DNA of 64,000 nucleotides from Caecitellus pseudoparvulus (lineage: Eukaryota > Bigyra: Bicosoecida): assembly GCA_965644315.1 (NCBI GenBank), contig CBFFRQ010000053.1:496001-560000 (forward strand). Direction: 5' to 3'. Shown piece after piece: positions 12,001 to 19,444 of the stretch. The notes below the pieces were generated by a model, which saw only the letters and a program-made list of their open reading frames with translations, made no database searches and was not told the DNA's origin. The position numbers and the translations under genes are program-made. The number at the start of each line of letters is the position of its first letter. Within the stretch, counting starts at the first letter, position 1.

Positions 12001-15000
12001 CTGCCGCCGCTGCAGCTTTAGTCGCGGAAAGGGAGGCGCTGCAGGCTGCCATGGCAGACAAAGACATGGACTTCGGGGATGGTGATTCAACTGTGATGTC
12101 TACCGCAACAGCATCGGGGGGCAGCGTCGCAGGAGACGACCACGTTCTTGGGGGCGCAGACCCGCTGCAAGAGGTTGGCCCCTTGGCTAAGTGGGGGGAC
12201 CCCGACAAGCCCCTTACTCCACGTCGGATCGAGCGGCAACGCATGATAGACCTCATTGCACGCGAAAAGGCCAGGGCAGCTGCCCGCAACTTGCTGTCGG
12301 GGGACGGCACGGGGCGCGTGACGGCAGTGCAGCGGCGCAGGAAAGCTGAGCTCATGGCCATGCTTCAGGAGGGAATCCTCGTTGCTGAGGACGACCCTGA
12401 GGGTCGAGATATTGGAATCCCGGGTCTCAAAGTAAAGGACAAGAGCAAGCAGTCCTTGGCCCCCTGGTCTCCAAGCATGCCAGTGGAAGCTGCCACAGCC
12501 CGCTTGCTGGTCGTTGAGAAGGAGCTGCTTCGAGTGAGGACTCTGCCTGAGGACACCGGTTTCGTTGAAAGCAGAGTGCTGCTCTCTTTTCTGCGAGGAG
12601 GGCCGTCAAAAGTCCCCTACTTGGATGCAGTGTTCGAGCTGGGGTACGAAGTCGCAGAGCTGCAGAATGCTCTGCGCCTCAATGATCTTGACCGTGAGCT
12701 GCACAGAGGCTACAGCAGCACCAAGGACTGGATGACGACCTCTGTCTTGCATGGAACCCCCCAACAAGTTTGGAGGCTCAATGCCTTGGAGGCTCTTGAG
12801 CGGCAGGCAAATCGCATCATTGCCCGCCAAGTCGCCACTGGTCTCATTGAGGATGCACTGTCTTGGATGCTGGAGGGTTGGATTTTCGGCGAGCGCAAGT
12901 CTCACATGGCGACCCAGGGGTTTGTTCCATCTTTGAAAAAGGGTGGCGTGCTACGCCCGGGCGAAGGGAGCTCAAAAGCGGCAGTGGAGTTCTCCAAGGA
13001 AGGGCCAGCTGCGAGGGCCATGGCCATGGATGCCGCCCGCGGTCTTGAGCCTGCGACGGAAGATGCCGCCTTTGATGCTAATATTGTCGCCGCGGAAGGC
13101 ATTGTCCAACGGGATCCCCGAGGAGACAGGTTTCCTTTCGCGCACGCTGCTGTTCAAGCTGACGCTGCCCAGCAGCAACTCGAAGCGTACCTTGAGGGAA
13201 GTTTGGCAGCGGAGCAGCATGAGAGCCAACGCTTCTACACCCCACATGGAGAAATGCTCCATGAAGGTGGCATGGAAGGGGTATCGGAAGCCTCCATCGG
13301 GGCTGGAGGTGGTGGCTTGGGAGTGGACATGGAGGGTGTGCCAATGCGGGCAGATTCAGGAGCGCCAGCACCCTCACACGCAGCCACTGGCTCTAGTGGG
13401 CATTTAAAGCACGGTGGGTCACACCAGGGTGAGGTGATCTCTCGTGAAGGCACCGCTAACAGGCACGGTATGGCAACGCCAGTGGCCCACGGACTCCACC
13501 CGCCCCGCTCGTCTGGGGCACCGGACTCAGCATTCACCGCAGCTGGTGGTACAGTGGGTTTAAGTGAGGACGGGCACTTTCCAACCACACAGCTGTCACA
13601 GGGTGACTGGCAGGCAGCAGCCGCTGGGATCGGGGTCAGCAGCACAAACGCCACCTTGAAGCGAGTGAAGGGTGGCACGGAATGGCGAGAGCAACCGCCG
13701 GCTGCGAGCAAACAGGAGGCGGCAGCAGCGCTCTTGAAGCGGCAAGGGCCCTTCCGGGACAAAAAAGGTGCAACGTCGGTATTGAAAGCAGCAGCTGGAG
13801 ATGAAGACAGCAAAGGACACTTAGGGGTCGTTGGAGGGGACGGCCGCATGCGTGTTGAGGAGCGCTGGCAAAACATTCACAAGGCTGTCGCTGCTCGGAA
13901 CGCCATCCGCATCGCCGTATCAGCGTATCAAAAAGTAGACAAGACCATGGATGAAACAGAGCGCACCCTGAAGTACGGCATTTTCTGCATGGCGCTTGTG
14001 TACTTCAGAGCCATGACTCAGTTGAAGGAGCAGCAGGCTATTCTCTCTGGGGCTCAAGACGAAGCTTTCCTCACAGGAGGTGCTACGGGGGGGCAGCAGC
14101 ACACACAGCAGACAGCCGAAAGGTGGAAGATGGAGCTGGCAGCGGGGCGTCGAGCGGAACGGCTGCATACCATGGCTTCCGTAGACTCACGAGCCCTGGC
14201 AGGTTTCACTAGAAAGGCTGAGAAGGTGCGCGAGCGTCGATTCAGGGCCCACCAAGCTGCAGTGAGTCGGAATACGCTGTTCACTAACCGGCGATTGGCC
14301 GCTGGCACCATTCAGCGCATTTGGAGGGGCTACGTGGACCGGGCCCGGGTAGCGGAGATCCGGGACGATCGACTTGCAGCAATTCGACAGGCGGCGCTGG
14401 AACAAGAGGCCGCAACTGCCATCCAAGCTGTGTACCGAGGCCACTTAGCAAGAGCATTTGTGCAGCATCAGCGCGAGGAGATGGCAGCCTTCTTGCGCAA
14501 GCTTCGGCGGCAGGAGGACGAAGAGCTGCAAGCTGAGTTTTACCAGCAGAACGCAGTGGCACGGACGAAAAAACGCATTGCGGACTACTACAAGCAGCGC
14601 ATACTGCGGCGGCAAGCCATGGCTCGTCGCATGCGTCGCAACTTGGCAGCTGATGTCGTTGAGTTGCCACCAGACGACGGAGATGGTGCGGTAGTCATGG
14701 CACAAGGTGCGATCGAGGATGCCCGCGAGCAGGCCGAGGACAGAGAGCGGGACGAGTGGGCAGGGGTCACAGCGAGTGGGCTGCAAGAGCTCGGCAGAGA
14801 CAAGACCTTCTTCAAGCTCATCACTGCAGATGATCTGCAAGCCGCCACTAAGTCTCGCCTGGTGCAGGAGGAGGCAGCGCATGCGCTTGCCGCAGCTGAC
14901 GAGAGGAGCTGGCGCGCTGCCAAGGCTGCTGCGGCAGAAGCAGTGGCTGCTGCAGCGCAGCAGGAGGCCGACGAGCGGGTAAAGGCTGAAGAGGCTGCTG

Positions 15001-15071
15001 CTGCAGAGCAAGCCGAGGTTCAGGCGCTGGAGGAGGAGCAAGCCTGGCACACCAGGGCCGTGTCTCATTGA
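1..15071 (+). CDS. Giant multidomain protein (pseudo-alpha/beta-hydrolase, SAP-like, coiled coils, IQ motifs), 5' partial
   Basis: One frame stays open from the left edge (first full codon at 3) to TGA at 15069-15071, about 5,020 residues with no intron, so the true start lies outside the window. Visible parts in order: an alpha/beta-hydrolase-like region (about 920-2550) with VGSGFGG at 1431-1451, GTDDAW near 2380 and GAGHSD near 2475; a SAP-like helix pair (RELRSRGLPTHGT, about 3111-3195); long charged coiled coils (3230-4560); three copies of a Trp/Asp/Pro/Tyr motif; a beta-rich patch with PGQYSV and GLTPGSYSV (about 8730-8940); a Ser/Asp-rich acidic tract (9230-9475); more coiled coil; IQ motifs TIQRIWRGYVDRAR (about 14310) and AIQAVYRGHLARAF (about 14420); an Ala/Glu-rich C-terminus. 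IQ motifs bind calmodulin-like proteins, so a cytoskeletal or axonemal scaffold is a reasonable inference. I do not recognise the family. Its third codon positions are less GC-rich than those of genes after 20 kb. Confidence 0.85.
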   Translation, partial: QGGDLGKSAVARQLDLSIIHQAEAEGGDSASTPRGESAVPANQRMVRSGRGSRSGLQQAQRRSRGRRTQRLRRLVAAARKRPGGAAAIYNAKVVNTLPGSAPFDGSALGEEQRARISHLARKSRFDMPKEFRRPQSMVERYMGAVSARGYAKVADHWLAALTEVQGELSAPDIGLPFWGMPGIPPDISRSMTARSSHLHPDGGFSGFWGTHARPRTLQPFSQPSLWSAVQTPALDTSGMFPGFQRTEAGGTASAHAPTPESSNFKRRTVHIHGHTRFELDVDTSLLYHVAAGPPLISGETHMPYSSGRPVDVLFLPDIFDDMGTILGDMDPLLSALPGSRLLVAHYPGMPGTSWNEHAHEGTDGASRALDHMEEVQQILIDRLGRSFRGAARPEADTAVDKMSVTSKSASAGAPAEVQEQKLGTRKWLSPAFLVSAIAALLDHVQAAGEWGPAQAQDAAGRKAQAASHELGRDVVLVGSGFGGHLLTILAGEVLGRRTRRKGKPGIAPQNRTLASATRAVVLINSYSRMDAELGLVMQRIAAVHGPLAAMAGVMDRNRAVDAPLGAFGGGRPRVAKRPRSIAPTGAPGTAACTVDTRAPQHRTIKSGATPDDPNTLPLPGSPSQRMGLDGRSPLSSVPLSSTQRSLRQSIGVGKRRLMYTEQGGRGKSKKWQKLKQASQSLSALSSTSSVGDTNTDQAVPGASASLQSAEAVRIVRKDAVRLYDSIMFSPGYKSAVGAGFAVGEFWSRNPSLAEADPYLDYGIARISDAAAKHPFDALEGITACHFPVLLIAGTDDAWVLPYHSLSIARRRRAAESSALALARGAGHSDQSDAEAQWPDFLKQAGHVMHTKIQKAFLDPPPGQALADFEATCDAVAEGDADTLLGTAAEEEAKMLSTVPRNKRQRTARLKSGRVVRIDVSSSETALQGLRPTYTAFLKGGHAILQERKTALLSLLQAVILGHEEGPVGGGGFGVLPSGMSVQDAQISAADPAARVLEPGRPPLRVNPPLVLGSGASPASQELPSKDTEHEGGAQQKERLLRELRSRGLPTHGTEFELLSLLSDALATEDGSNRRKAWLAIPKDKREMVKQKQVLAQHRVQYRARQREAQLRGQTLTLEEAKAQVDAEREQGEREDEERARMAEEEALTRLSAARKAREAAEEREAALQAAKLADLRSGLVSPARETSAAAAEAEAAEAGAKAAALAMLRSRKEAGAEPHLASFEEAARNIEVKLKGEQAGGYFLSSDNAHEFGVGGARLLQDASALRSRKKAALRRWQRLDQRVKLIEAEVAKAKAAVHVIDRSLAAAQREKDAMLRTLARHGNTKAQHSILVRTIAEEVFELRERRESKKRAQKALAGQMESALLEMDVIGSSAHAVVAKARNIEDTLGKARVKASQMIVSRRAKKAEALKLKEGSLDAARAAASEMGRLKLRMAAVVKEFQRVKKVHKKYVDTNFYHMGYPQRVPTKVLRRHLRGRIRHIKERKEELRNTSAKARAAVSEAEATIQVTTEEVGLLSKLLQLIVDCISAGPPSAEDLREELRLDTPAAGPSQGTEDASGEDQQQGSLAMMPRRERNVVWRSSTLHALRETNVFAEAILSAEPPEVLAALGARFVSPRIPDSLKSNPVIVDALHTLFGGGARVRDDCKLAMVTRWKPAVERLPEEKRWVAMDRHLHPQAYEQLTDEDRQTMERDPLYRCTIPVDVLKRLASLPASPLTALAFITAPSHVELHRLLGKFTHGVGESTERLRDMSLGAKAMAAAAVARGYMARTKLPSNRTPEERDWVSLDQVYRPNLYLDVADMDDLDPLLGAALHAEEGYRRRGAGHRRRHSFSGASLSQQAGQAPGHRNKGTHGSRAEESFQASLSDDEEFRALHSALPVGEPGVPAAWAEPSSSRPPWEDGLGKTPRFNPALDSDLFSVDPMTARYGQPGVADPRGAKHMFHKLMHYKFRRERAAKAARERIKAERKAAWLKAKADAEMASIAAEEKALIGGVSVGDMRRRRAFRRPPAGTLGDHYTREQLHTILLTPTAELSSERDRRAQMLLRTYGSDGGRAIHDLAASHSTPVVYGIPEIAEAHEVLAEELRSRGEVSVIPQLAFADEDGSRDNIGCIALGAAQGGVLVRSTKNLVLLETRDVPLQPGSTTEHAFSVPGSVSDAVAFGPRGWDGIPGAARRQMQAAGLPVHEVPHEANKQPGSYEKARSRDGAFATSSLDGAAGRQWSEQSRMAAQHGSRGSGTLGASKMHEPSGAFAEAVGAAQEFNKRLATAERHTSTPAHGMERVAFESAAGQLTTHALRLEGVESKPFIIKHRHPAAVPPLSVAGVRGSTATRTEGTPPSHAAPPSTRLGTSGGHSSISRAGTAALLNGEVPQAYTRLVGDPSSVGAAAGASELEAGAVGAESLPPDAAAPAGIGDITWLHVGAEPLPAIVRRKLSGEEDPAEALKREERKRQRAEAMKRRAAKASATGQTPPDEDTGDSVAAWEDENLVNDFERETGCPGIRPLISDLTVTITFHGAFSGKSAEYILGRLQAALYREPFDPIPEVPTNYHKESGVCLPERVTSPTTASAGAGLRPRALAGDSNASTARTVQGADWQASREGQHPGSPSAGTAFPLPPSRGPLITPGDLDAHLDARARSAVLQGEVHGTARASKGQGPIGLPGIDGGGSAEYTIVASRPISQGGSQVGSRGHRVHAGALQAVHGVRTPSRPHIDQASSTTQEGFPVLPWQANQHEERQHTAFHAALPSDRREWLGPVGIPTIPLSDEHAYWLANPNIARFGEQRHEQEPDRAVRGGGPDLDEDGFGLQAEQDPRAPRNLGTADTKQLRRHGLLSPGGDSVYTDVRGGLYPGSRRQRRGPPLYTGPPVDVYGVQPLPPDASSASDGTIPAHRLPPLARPLPQIQGVPADQIVASMRWPVGYAVSAECRPNTRGAIGKITIRHEPSTAPVLPGQYSVCIRGLTPGSYSVSVVGTVVYSARDVLEGAVRRLKQVSARVPLCRAELGDIRQSSRLGERKRALVQDLILRTEEELSRMSHRTAALRRALERGVVTRGDLGEDAHNESLDLADGDVEVIGDGASVGTASGSDLGLSDLESSDGSLSSATFESDTDSESGLSSAQSATDSSSAASSSRSSELDSASDSETASTSSGSSEERAREAGLMAKNPSEVGGTGQRLIQRQKARAAKMERGRAAAVRLVERGRARRTAAARAMQRRLREQLPVTELVRSLVQRQLTQLEASFSTHVRLLNMREDELQQIEDGLDALEAAAHARRAEMTQLLSRLREFKRHLPRALEAMKLELGRPKESDPHAQARKELASKLGAEQVPGQAEVDALISKGYEQLLQYDIEPSAESIAYNQSSGPGTSSSFAAGRTGTGPRAPAAAPRAEEEHEAVQEHPLDSDLDFLRYGPEILKWRLQQQTKSKQAAEETTPAARVRAKALHELTREEKQWMSLDLVLYPELYAEKLEEDSDDEMDELMSAGIAISRANEARKPRQLRLPPRNPAIAQAMTLAGSAKQAEATPQRGALVESGDEPGTSASIQYMHEETLSSPYASGAVTGEAGGSETVVTAGDGADVGILADLDEKPVSRSQGEAGTTFHALNRLQRVLPACRYTRHEIMRILQVPVQQLNKAERGVRLLLQKYHDNAARVRANREAAGDGTVPSMPKEDSTTTLQALYARKATGGDDSDSDADGAPDQGPTAPGTRTLPSRLKLGPHEVHRSASHHMRAYAAVPIPNGAPEKLRSLLLQKTRVLNERWSMHMQRTLRGHDQHQNQGAKRLHDFLHAQRNTGTRKPCAPEQPSERAKPGSETEEIPGVPDRHRKDAEAAAGTTLGMARSHAVPLSRRAPHRSVDFSKGFEDAAQGDVDEVCRKLLEELDRAAATGAPYMESSALHGMTQRYATDALQKELSMALDRLLLAQVFEREAIEAALIAEQDSMYAQDAAEKAAEQEKALADERKKAMQRLEDMEAKRAKAAVEELALLGKGVELTEEEHAERVELAAAAAALVAEREALQAAMADKDMDFGDGDSTVMSTATASGGSVAGDDHVLGGADPLQEVGPLAKWGDPDKPLTPRRIERQRMIDLIAREKARAAARNLLSGDGTGRVTAVQRRRKAELMAMLQEGILVAEDDPEGRDIGIPGLKVKDKSKQSLAPWSPSMPVEAATARLLVVEKELLRVRTLPEDTGFVESRVLLSFLRGGPSKVPYLDAVFELGYEVAELQNALRLNDLDRELHRGYSSTKDWMTTSVLHGTPQQVWRLNALEALERQANRIIARQVATGLIEDALSWMLEGWIFGERKSHMATQGFVPSLKKGGVLRPGEGSSKAAVEFSKEGPAARAMAMDAARGLEPATEDAAFDANIVAAEGIVQRDPRGDRFPFAHAAVQADAAQQQLEAYLEGSLAAEQHESQRFYTPHGEMLHEGGMEGVSEASIGAGGGGLGVDMEGVPMRADSGAPAPSHAATGSSGHLKHGGSHQGEVISREGTANRHGMATPVAHGLHPPRSSGAPDSAFTAAGGTVGLSEDGHFPTTQLSQGDWQAAAAGIGVSSTNATLKRVKGGTEWREQPPAASKQEAAAALLKRQGPFRDKKGATSVLKAAAGDEDSKGHLGVVGGDGRMRVEERWQNIHKAVAARNAIRIAVSAYQKVDKTMDETERTLKYGIFCMALVYFRAMTQLKEQQAILSGAQDEAFLTGGATGGQQHTQQTAERWKMELAAGRRAERLHTMASVDSRALAGFTRKAEKVRERRFRAHQAAVSRNTLFTNRRLAAGTIQRIWRGYVDRARVAEIRDDRLAAIRQAALEQEAATAIQAVYRGHLARAFVQHQREEMAAFLRKLRRQEDEELQAEFYQQNAVARTKKRIADYYKQRILRRQAMARRMRRNLAADVVELPPDDGDGAVVMAQGAIEDAREQAEDRERDEWAGVTASGLQELGRDKTFFKLITADDLQAATKSRLVQEEAAHALAAADERSWRAAKAAAAEAVAAAAQQEADERVKAEEAAAAEQAEVQALEEEQAWHTRAVSH
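4914..4923 (+). repeat. Ten-G homopolymer inside the giant ORF
   Basis: Ten consecutive G residues lie in the coding frame and encode part of LFGGGARVRDD. The frame reads through correctly on both sides, so the run length shown here preserves the ORF. It is a likely site of length polymorphism, polymerase slippage or sequencing error. Confidence 0.9.
4986..5393 (+). repeat. Two copies of a 19-residue EE-W-D-P-Y motif
   Basis: Copy 1 (4986-5042) reads LPEEKRWVAMDRHLHPQAY and copy 2 (5337-5393) reads TPEERDWVSLDQVYRPNLY. They align without gaps: EE, K/R, W, V, A/S, L/M, D, P and Y are shared. An acidic stretch follows each. A third copy lies 5 kb further on in the same protein. I know no named domain with this signature. 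Confidence 0.8.
10329..10385 (+). repeat. Third copy of the EE-W-D-P-Y motif
   Basis: This copy reads TREEKQWMSLDLVLYPELY and aligns without gaps to the copies at 4986 and 5337. It is followed by a Glu/Asp-rich segment (EEDSDDEMDE), as copies 1 and 2 are followed by acidic residues. Confidence 0.8.
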
Positions 15072-15113
15072 GGCCAGCGGAGGCCTCTGAATCGAGAAAA
15101 TCTGTGAAACGAG

Positions 15114-15121
15114 AATGCATT
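15114..15121. terminator. AATGCATT palindrome 42 nt after the giant-gene stop
   Basis: AATGCATT begins 42 nt after TGA (15069-15071) and runs into a T-rich stretch. It matches the element found at the ends of other genes in this window. A role in 3'-end formation is inferred from position only. Confidence 0.4.
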
Positions 15122-15374
15122 TTTTGAAGTTCACGGAAAAGTGCTGCAGGCAGCATGTTTTGTCACCTTGACACTAACAGAGGATGTTAGACTTGAACGG
15201 CCGCTCTGTCGTGTGCAACAGAGCGTTGTTTATCGAGCCTATTAGCATGCGGAATTTGCCACTTGCTGGCAGTGGTTTGTGTACCATGGCGAGCAGTGCA
15301 GATATGGATATCAAACTCTACTTTTAAACTATTCACAGTAAGTTGTGAGCATACTCTTGGAATGATTTGCTGCC

Positions 15375-17595
15375 ATGTCTGGCCGCAAGCGCCCCCGGAA
15401 TGCACGCGTTCAGGCAGATGCGCCGACGAGTGGCAAAAGAACCGCAGTTGAAGGCTCGCAAGCGGACACACATGCACTGGTCCGACAGTTCCTTCAAGGT
15501 AACGCACCGACTTCCCGACTGCGGACGGGCGCGAGGCTCGGGGCAGCAGGACGGGTGTTTGAGCTGCCTGCAACGCCTCCAGGAAGCGAACTCGCTGCGC
15601 AAGAATCACCCGCCATCGCAACGCCTACCAGACCAGTCCGGATTGCTGCCCTTACAGCAAGCATTGCCAGGAGGATGAAGACAAACGCTAAGGAACAACT
15701 GGAAGCTTTCGGTTCGTTTTCATTTCCGCTGTGTGAAACTCCGAAACGCTTCTCGCAAACACGCCTTCCTGACTCTGCCCGCAGACGAGGTCGTTGACAT
15801 GAGTGGTGATGAGGGCAAGAGTGACAGTTCAAGTCCTGACTTGGAGAGTGGTGGTGTGTCCTGGACAGCTGGCAGCCCTTCCCCACCACGGAGTGCTGCT
15901 GGTGCCGTCGGCGCGACACCAGCTGCCACTTCCCCTGCCCGTGCGTTGATGCGTCTCGACTCAGCGAGCCCAATTCCGTGGGCCTCTACTGATCGAGCTC
16001 TGTTGCAAACACCGTCCAAGAATGGGGTGCAGACGCACCCTGACAAGAAGGAGTTCGCCACCTTGATGCCGTCGTCGACCTGGGCTGCCTTTGGAAACAA
16101 AGCAAGTGCATGGAGAATGTCTGGAGCTATCGTTCGTCTGGGTGTTCGTGAGGGTACCATTGACTACTCATCTCTTGGGGGTCGTGTTGTCTCGTCGGGT
16201 GAGCCATGCCCGGAAGGCTCTGACAGAAGCCTGTTCCGGACTTTTGCCACACAAGGGAGCAACAAGATGCGAAGTGGCATTGTGGGCAAGAGCCTAGCTC
16301 ACAAATTCTTGCCGTTGCTGCTCACTGCCTTCGAGGAGCATGACACGAACATGCTAGGAAGGCCATGGCCGGAGCGAGACGACTCAAAGTACATGGTGTT
16401 GGTTTCAACACCAGGTAGTGATTCCCAAGAAGCCTTCCTGTCGTGGTCAGGCTTGGTCCTGGTTTCAAGCCTCCTTCGTGAGGCTCTGGTTCCAGCTTCA
16501 GGTACTTGGGCCAGCCTCGAAACGTTGAAGAAACAGGTTGACATCATCAACGGGTCTGAGGGCAGAAGGACGGGAAGCGGGGGGGCAAGCGAACCCACAG
16601 CCCCTAGCCACCCTGGTGCTCCCTCTCTTGATTTAAATGGAAAGAAGTACACACGTTGGGACATCACGAAGGTGGGGTGGAGCAGGGCACGAAACGCAAG
16701 CGCCGCTGCGCGCTTGCGCTTCCAGCGCCTGCGGTGTAGCGTAACGAACAAGGAAATGTGGTTGCCTGTGGGACCAACTGATGACTTGCGCTATCCACCC
16801 CTGAACGGTGGACTGCTTCCGGGCGAGCTGATGAATTATGCAAGCGTGTGCCAAGGCAAAGCCAGGCCAAAGGCAACGATGTCTTCAGTGCCTCGCAACA
16901 TCACCAACGGGATATTTGCAGAGGCTAGATCTGAAGGATCACACACAGTAGCCTCGCTGTTGGCGAGTGGCAGGCCCGCTGCGTTGCCCACTGAAAGTCC
17001 GCGACAGGGCGGAGAGTACCTATCAGGTGCGGGGAGTGGAACGAGCACGGGAAGCCGTGTTGCTGCTGTTGCAAAAGCAACTGGAGCCCTGGATGGAGGT
17101 CGCCTGGGGTCTGGCACGTCACCACCAGCCGCAGGCATGCGTGACATCGTTGCCCGTTTGGCAGATTCGCTGGAGAAACGACAGGTTGCTGAAGAGGCAG
17201 CACGGGAACGACAAGCACAACAGGACGCCTCACTTCTTCAGTTTTTCCAGCAGTCCTTGCAAGTGCAGCAGCCCGCACCTTCGCTTTCGGTGCCTGCACC
17301 AGGTGCTGCTGCCGCACATAGTGAGCGTGCGGTAGATGCAGCGATATCAGGTGTAATTACAAGAGTGCAGGGGTGGTTGGACCTAAGCATCATTGACGGT
17401 GACCTTAGCATGCAAGAGCAGGTTCAGACTGTTTTGGAGCAGCTGCACAGCGGAAGTGTGCCTCCAACCTTGCGTGGCATGCCACCGCACCCGCTGTCAG
17501 ACGCAGACAAGGAGCTGAAGGTCGCACGCGCCCGACTTCAAATGGTTACAGCCCTGAAGAAGCGTAGTGTTGCTGGGCAACCCATGCAGTCATGA
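15375..17595 (+). CDS. Accessory protein of the Harbinger-like transposon
   Basis: Proposed exons are 15375-15711 and 15785-17595, giving 715 residues. The 73-nt intron (GTTCGT..CCCGCAG) joins KEQLEAF to DEVVDMSGDEG in phase; without it the first frame stops at 15797. The N-terminus is basic (SGRKRPRNAR), which suggests nuclear targeting. An acidic Ser-rich linker follows, then a folded-looking middle (about 16020-16560: STWAAFGNKASAWRMSG, LSWSGLVLVSSLLREAL), and near 17140-17270 a Gln/Glu-rich helix likely to be a coiled coil. In Harbinger elements the second gene usually encodes a Myb/SANT-like DNA-binding protein that helps the transposase. I cannot see a clear SANT signature, so that role rests on position. 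It converges with the transposase gene 115 bp away. Confidence 0.6.
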
Positions 17596-17710
17596 ACATG
17601 AGACAACACACTGCATTATTGACTGCCAACAGAGTCACCTTCCCAGTCACTCCCTTCATCACCTTCGCCGGCAGCCCCAGGCTGTTCAGGTGCTTGCAGG
17701 TGCAGAAGGG

Positions 17711-19444
17711 CTAGCTCTTCAACTCTCTCGCGGCACCACTGGGCAGTGCCCACCATGATGGAGCGATACTGAACCCCAGCATACTTGAAGATGGTGTGGG
17801 TGGAAGCTGGCCAAGCGCCAGCTCCAGCACTTGCGTCTTCCATCCCATGGCACTCGGCATACTCCATGAAGGGGGCTGCGCCTCAAGCAAGTCCTCTACC
17901 ACCTTTGCCGTTGCTTCTTCCAGCAGGTCACCCCAGACAGTCCCCGGCGCTGTCACATCAAGGGCATGCCACACAGATGCCCGCAATGGCAGAGCTCGCA
18001 GTACAAAGTTATGCAGTGCTACAGCTACACGTAGACGCAGTGCAACTGCTGCTGGCCCAAGGTTTCCATTCGCAGTGTTGTTCAAGATGCGGAACCTGTT
18101 CTTGAGCTCTCCAAATGCACATTCTACCTTAACTCGAATGTGCAAAAGTGCATCGTGGAAAATTGTCACCAAATGATTCGGCTGCACCACATCAGTGTCC
18201 CGCTGGTCGAACGGAAGAAGTAAGAATGTGTACCCCGGACGAAATCCCGAGTCTGCTGCCAATGTATATGGGAGTGGACAAGGACGTAAGCTTGGGTTCC
18301 CGACCATTGCCGCAAACATGGGAGACCTTATGAGCTTCCCCCGATCGCTTTCGGCACCAGCATACCCAATGTCTGCTTGCCAGAAGAGTCCGTGGCCACT
18401 TACCATGCACTGGGCACTAACCGAAGCCACGCCATCCTTGTTTATGTATACGCCCTTTCCACTATCTTCACTGATGTAAGCACGCACATGTGTATCATCC
18501 ACGCTGCCTGCTACGCACGGCAGCTGCATGCCTGACAGGGCAAAGTTCAATCGTACACTCTCCATCCACTCCCCAGAATCTGGTGCTGGCATGTACACCT
18601 GCTGTTCAAACATGCTGGATGAGATAGACCGCAAGAAAACCTTTAGGATTCGACTGCATGTGGACTTCGATGCCCCAGTGAACGCTTCTTGTCCAGCTCT
18701 CATGTTGAAACCCTTGCACATATAATGCACTCCAAGGCAACAAGCCTCCAGCCAACTGAAAGTGCATCCTTGGCCGCAGAATGATGAGTCCACAGCACCC
18801 CACCAGTCTGCCACTGATGGCTGTTGCTGCACCATGGGACGCTCGCATGCCCCAAGGCGACTGCAGTGCTCGTGCAGACAGTCTTCCCTGTGGCGCCGAA
18901 GCTGTCTCTGCCAGGTCCTGTGCTCTTGTGAGTCTGGTTCCTCTGCAGGTTCATCACCTGCAAGCTCCACAGCGTGGGCCTCTACTTCCACGGGTAGGAT
19001 CGAATGCATGACCCACCTGTACCAGAGTTTTGGTGCAGAAGATTTCATGAACCACACCGATAGAGCTAAAATAGTGTTCACACCAACAGAGCACAACTGC
19101 TTCATAGTATACTGCAACACCGTATGTGGGGTTGTGCAAACCTCGTGCTCTTCGAGAGGCACTCCATGTTGCCGTGCCACCCACGTCCTCACACCGGATG
19201 CCAAACCTGCAAGAGGATTGGTGCGGCCACGTGCGCTGGCCCTCACGCCCTCCTCCAGAGCACAGTCTTCATCGAAGCACGGTAGTGGCACGGCCTGCTC
19301 GTGTCCATCTTCATCGGCCATTGCTACCACTGCCAGCAACAGTGCTGCTTCTGTGGCAATAAGTGCTTGGAGCGCTTGCAACCTACGGACATGCTGCCGC
19401 CGGCGCAACAGTAAAAAGGAAACCAGGAATTGCATGCCAGACAT
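17711..19444 (-). CDS. PIF/Harbinger-type DDE transposase
   Basis: A 577-residue protein from ATG at 19444 (MSGMQFLV) to TAG at 17711; the frame is open further upstream but without ATG. The DDE nuclease blocks are in order: AGSVDDTHV (first Asp), GYAGAESDRGKL (accessory block), AADSGFRPGYTFLLLPF (second Asp), and KVECAFGELKNRFRIL (final Glu). These match the DDE_Tnp_4 pattern of Harbinger transposases and HARBI1-like proteins. A helix-turn-helix-like stretch (EAFTGASKSTCSRILKVFL) lies upstream. No stop or frameshift breaks the catalytic core. The protein is expected to cut and paste the element containing it, probably with the neighbouring convergent gene product. Confidence 0.85.
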   Translation of the reverse strand: MSGMQFLVSFLLLRRRQHVRRLQALQALIATEAALLLAVVAMADEDGHEQAVPLPCFDEDCALEEGVRASARGRTNPLAGLASGVRTWVARQHGVPLEEHEVCTTPHTVLQYTMKQLCSVGVNTILALSVWFMKSSAPKLWYRWVMHSILPVEVEAHAVELAGDEPAEEPDSQEHRTWQRQLRRHREDCLHEHCSRLGACERPMVQQQPSVADWWGAVDSSFCGQGCTFSWLEACCLGVHYMCKGFNMRAGQEAFTGASKSTCSRILKVFLRSISSSMFEQQVYMPAPDSGEWMESVRLNFALSGMQLPCVAGSVDDTHVRAYISEDSGKGVYINKDGVASVSAQCMVSGHGLFWQADIGYAGAESDRGKLIRSPMFAAMVGNPSLRPCPLPYTLAADSGFRPGYTFLLLPFDQRDTDVVQPNHLVTIFHDALLHIRVKVECAFGELKNRFRILNNTANGNLGPAAVALRLRVAVALHNFVLRALPLRASVWHALDVTAPGTVWGDLLEEATAKVVEDLLEAQPPSWSMPSAMGWKTQVLELALGQLPPTPSSSMLGFSIAPSWWALPSGAARELKS

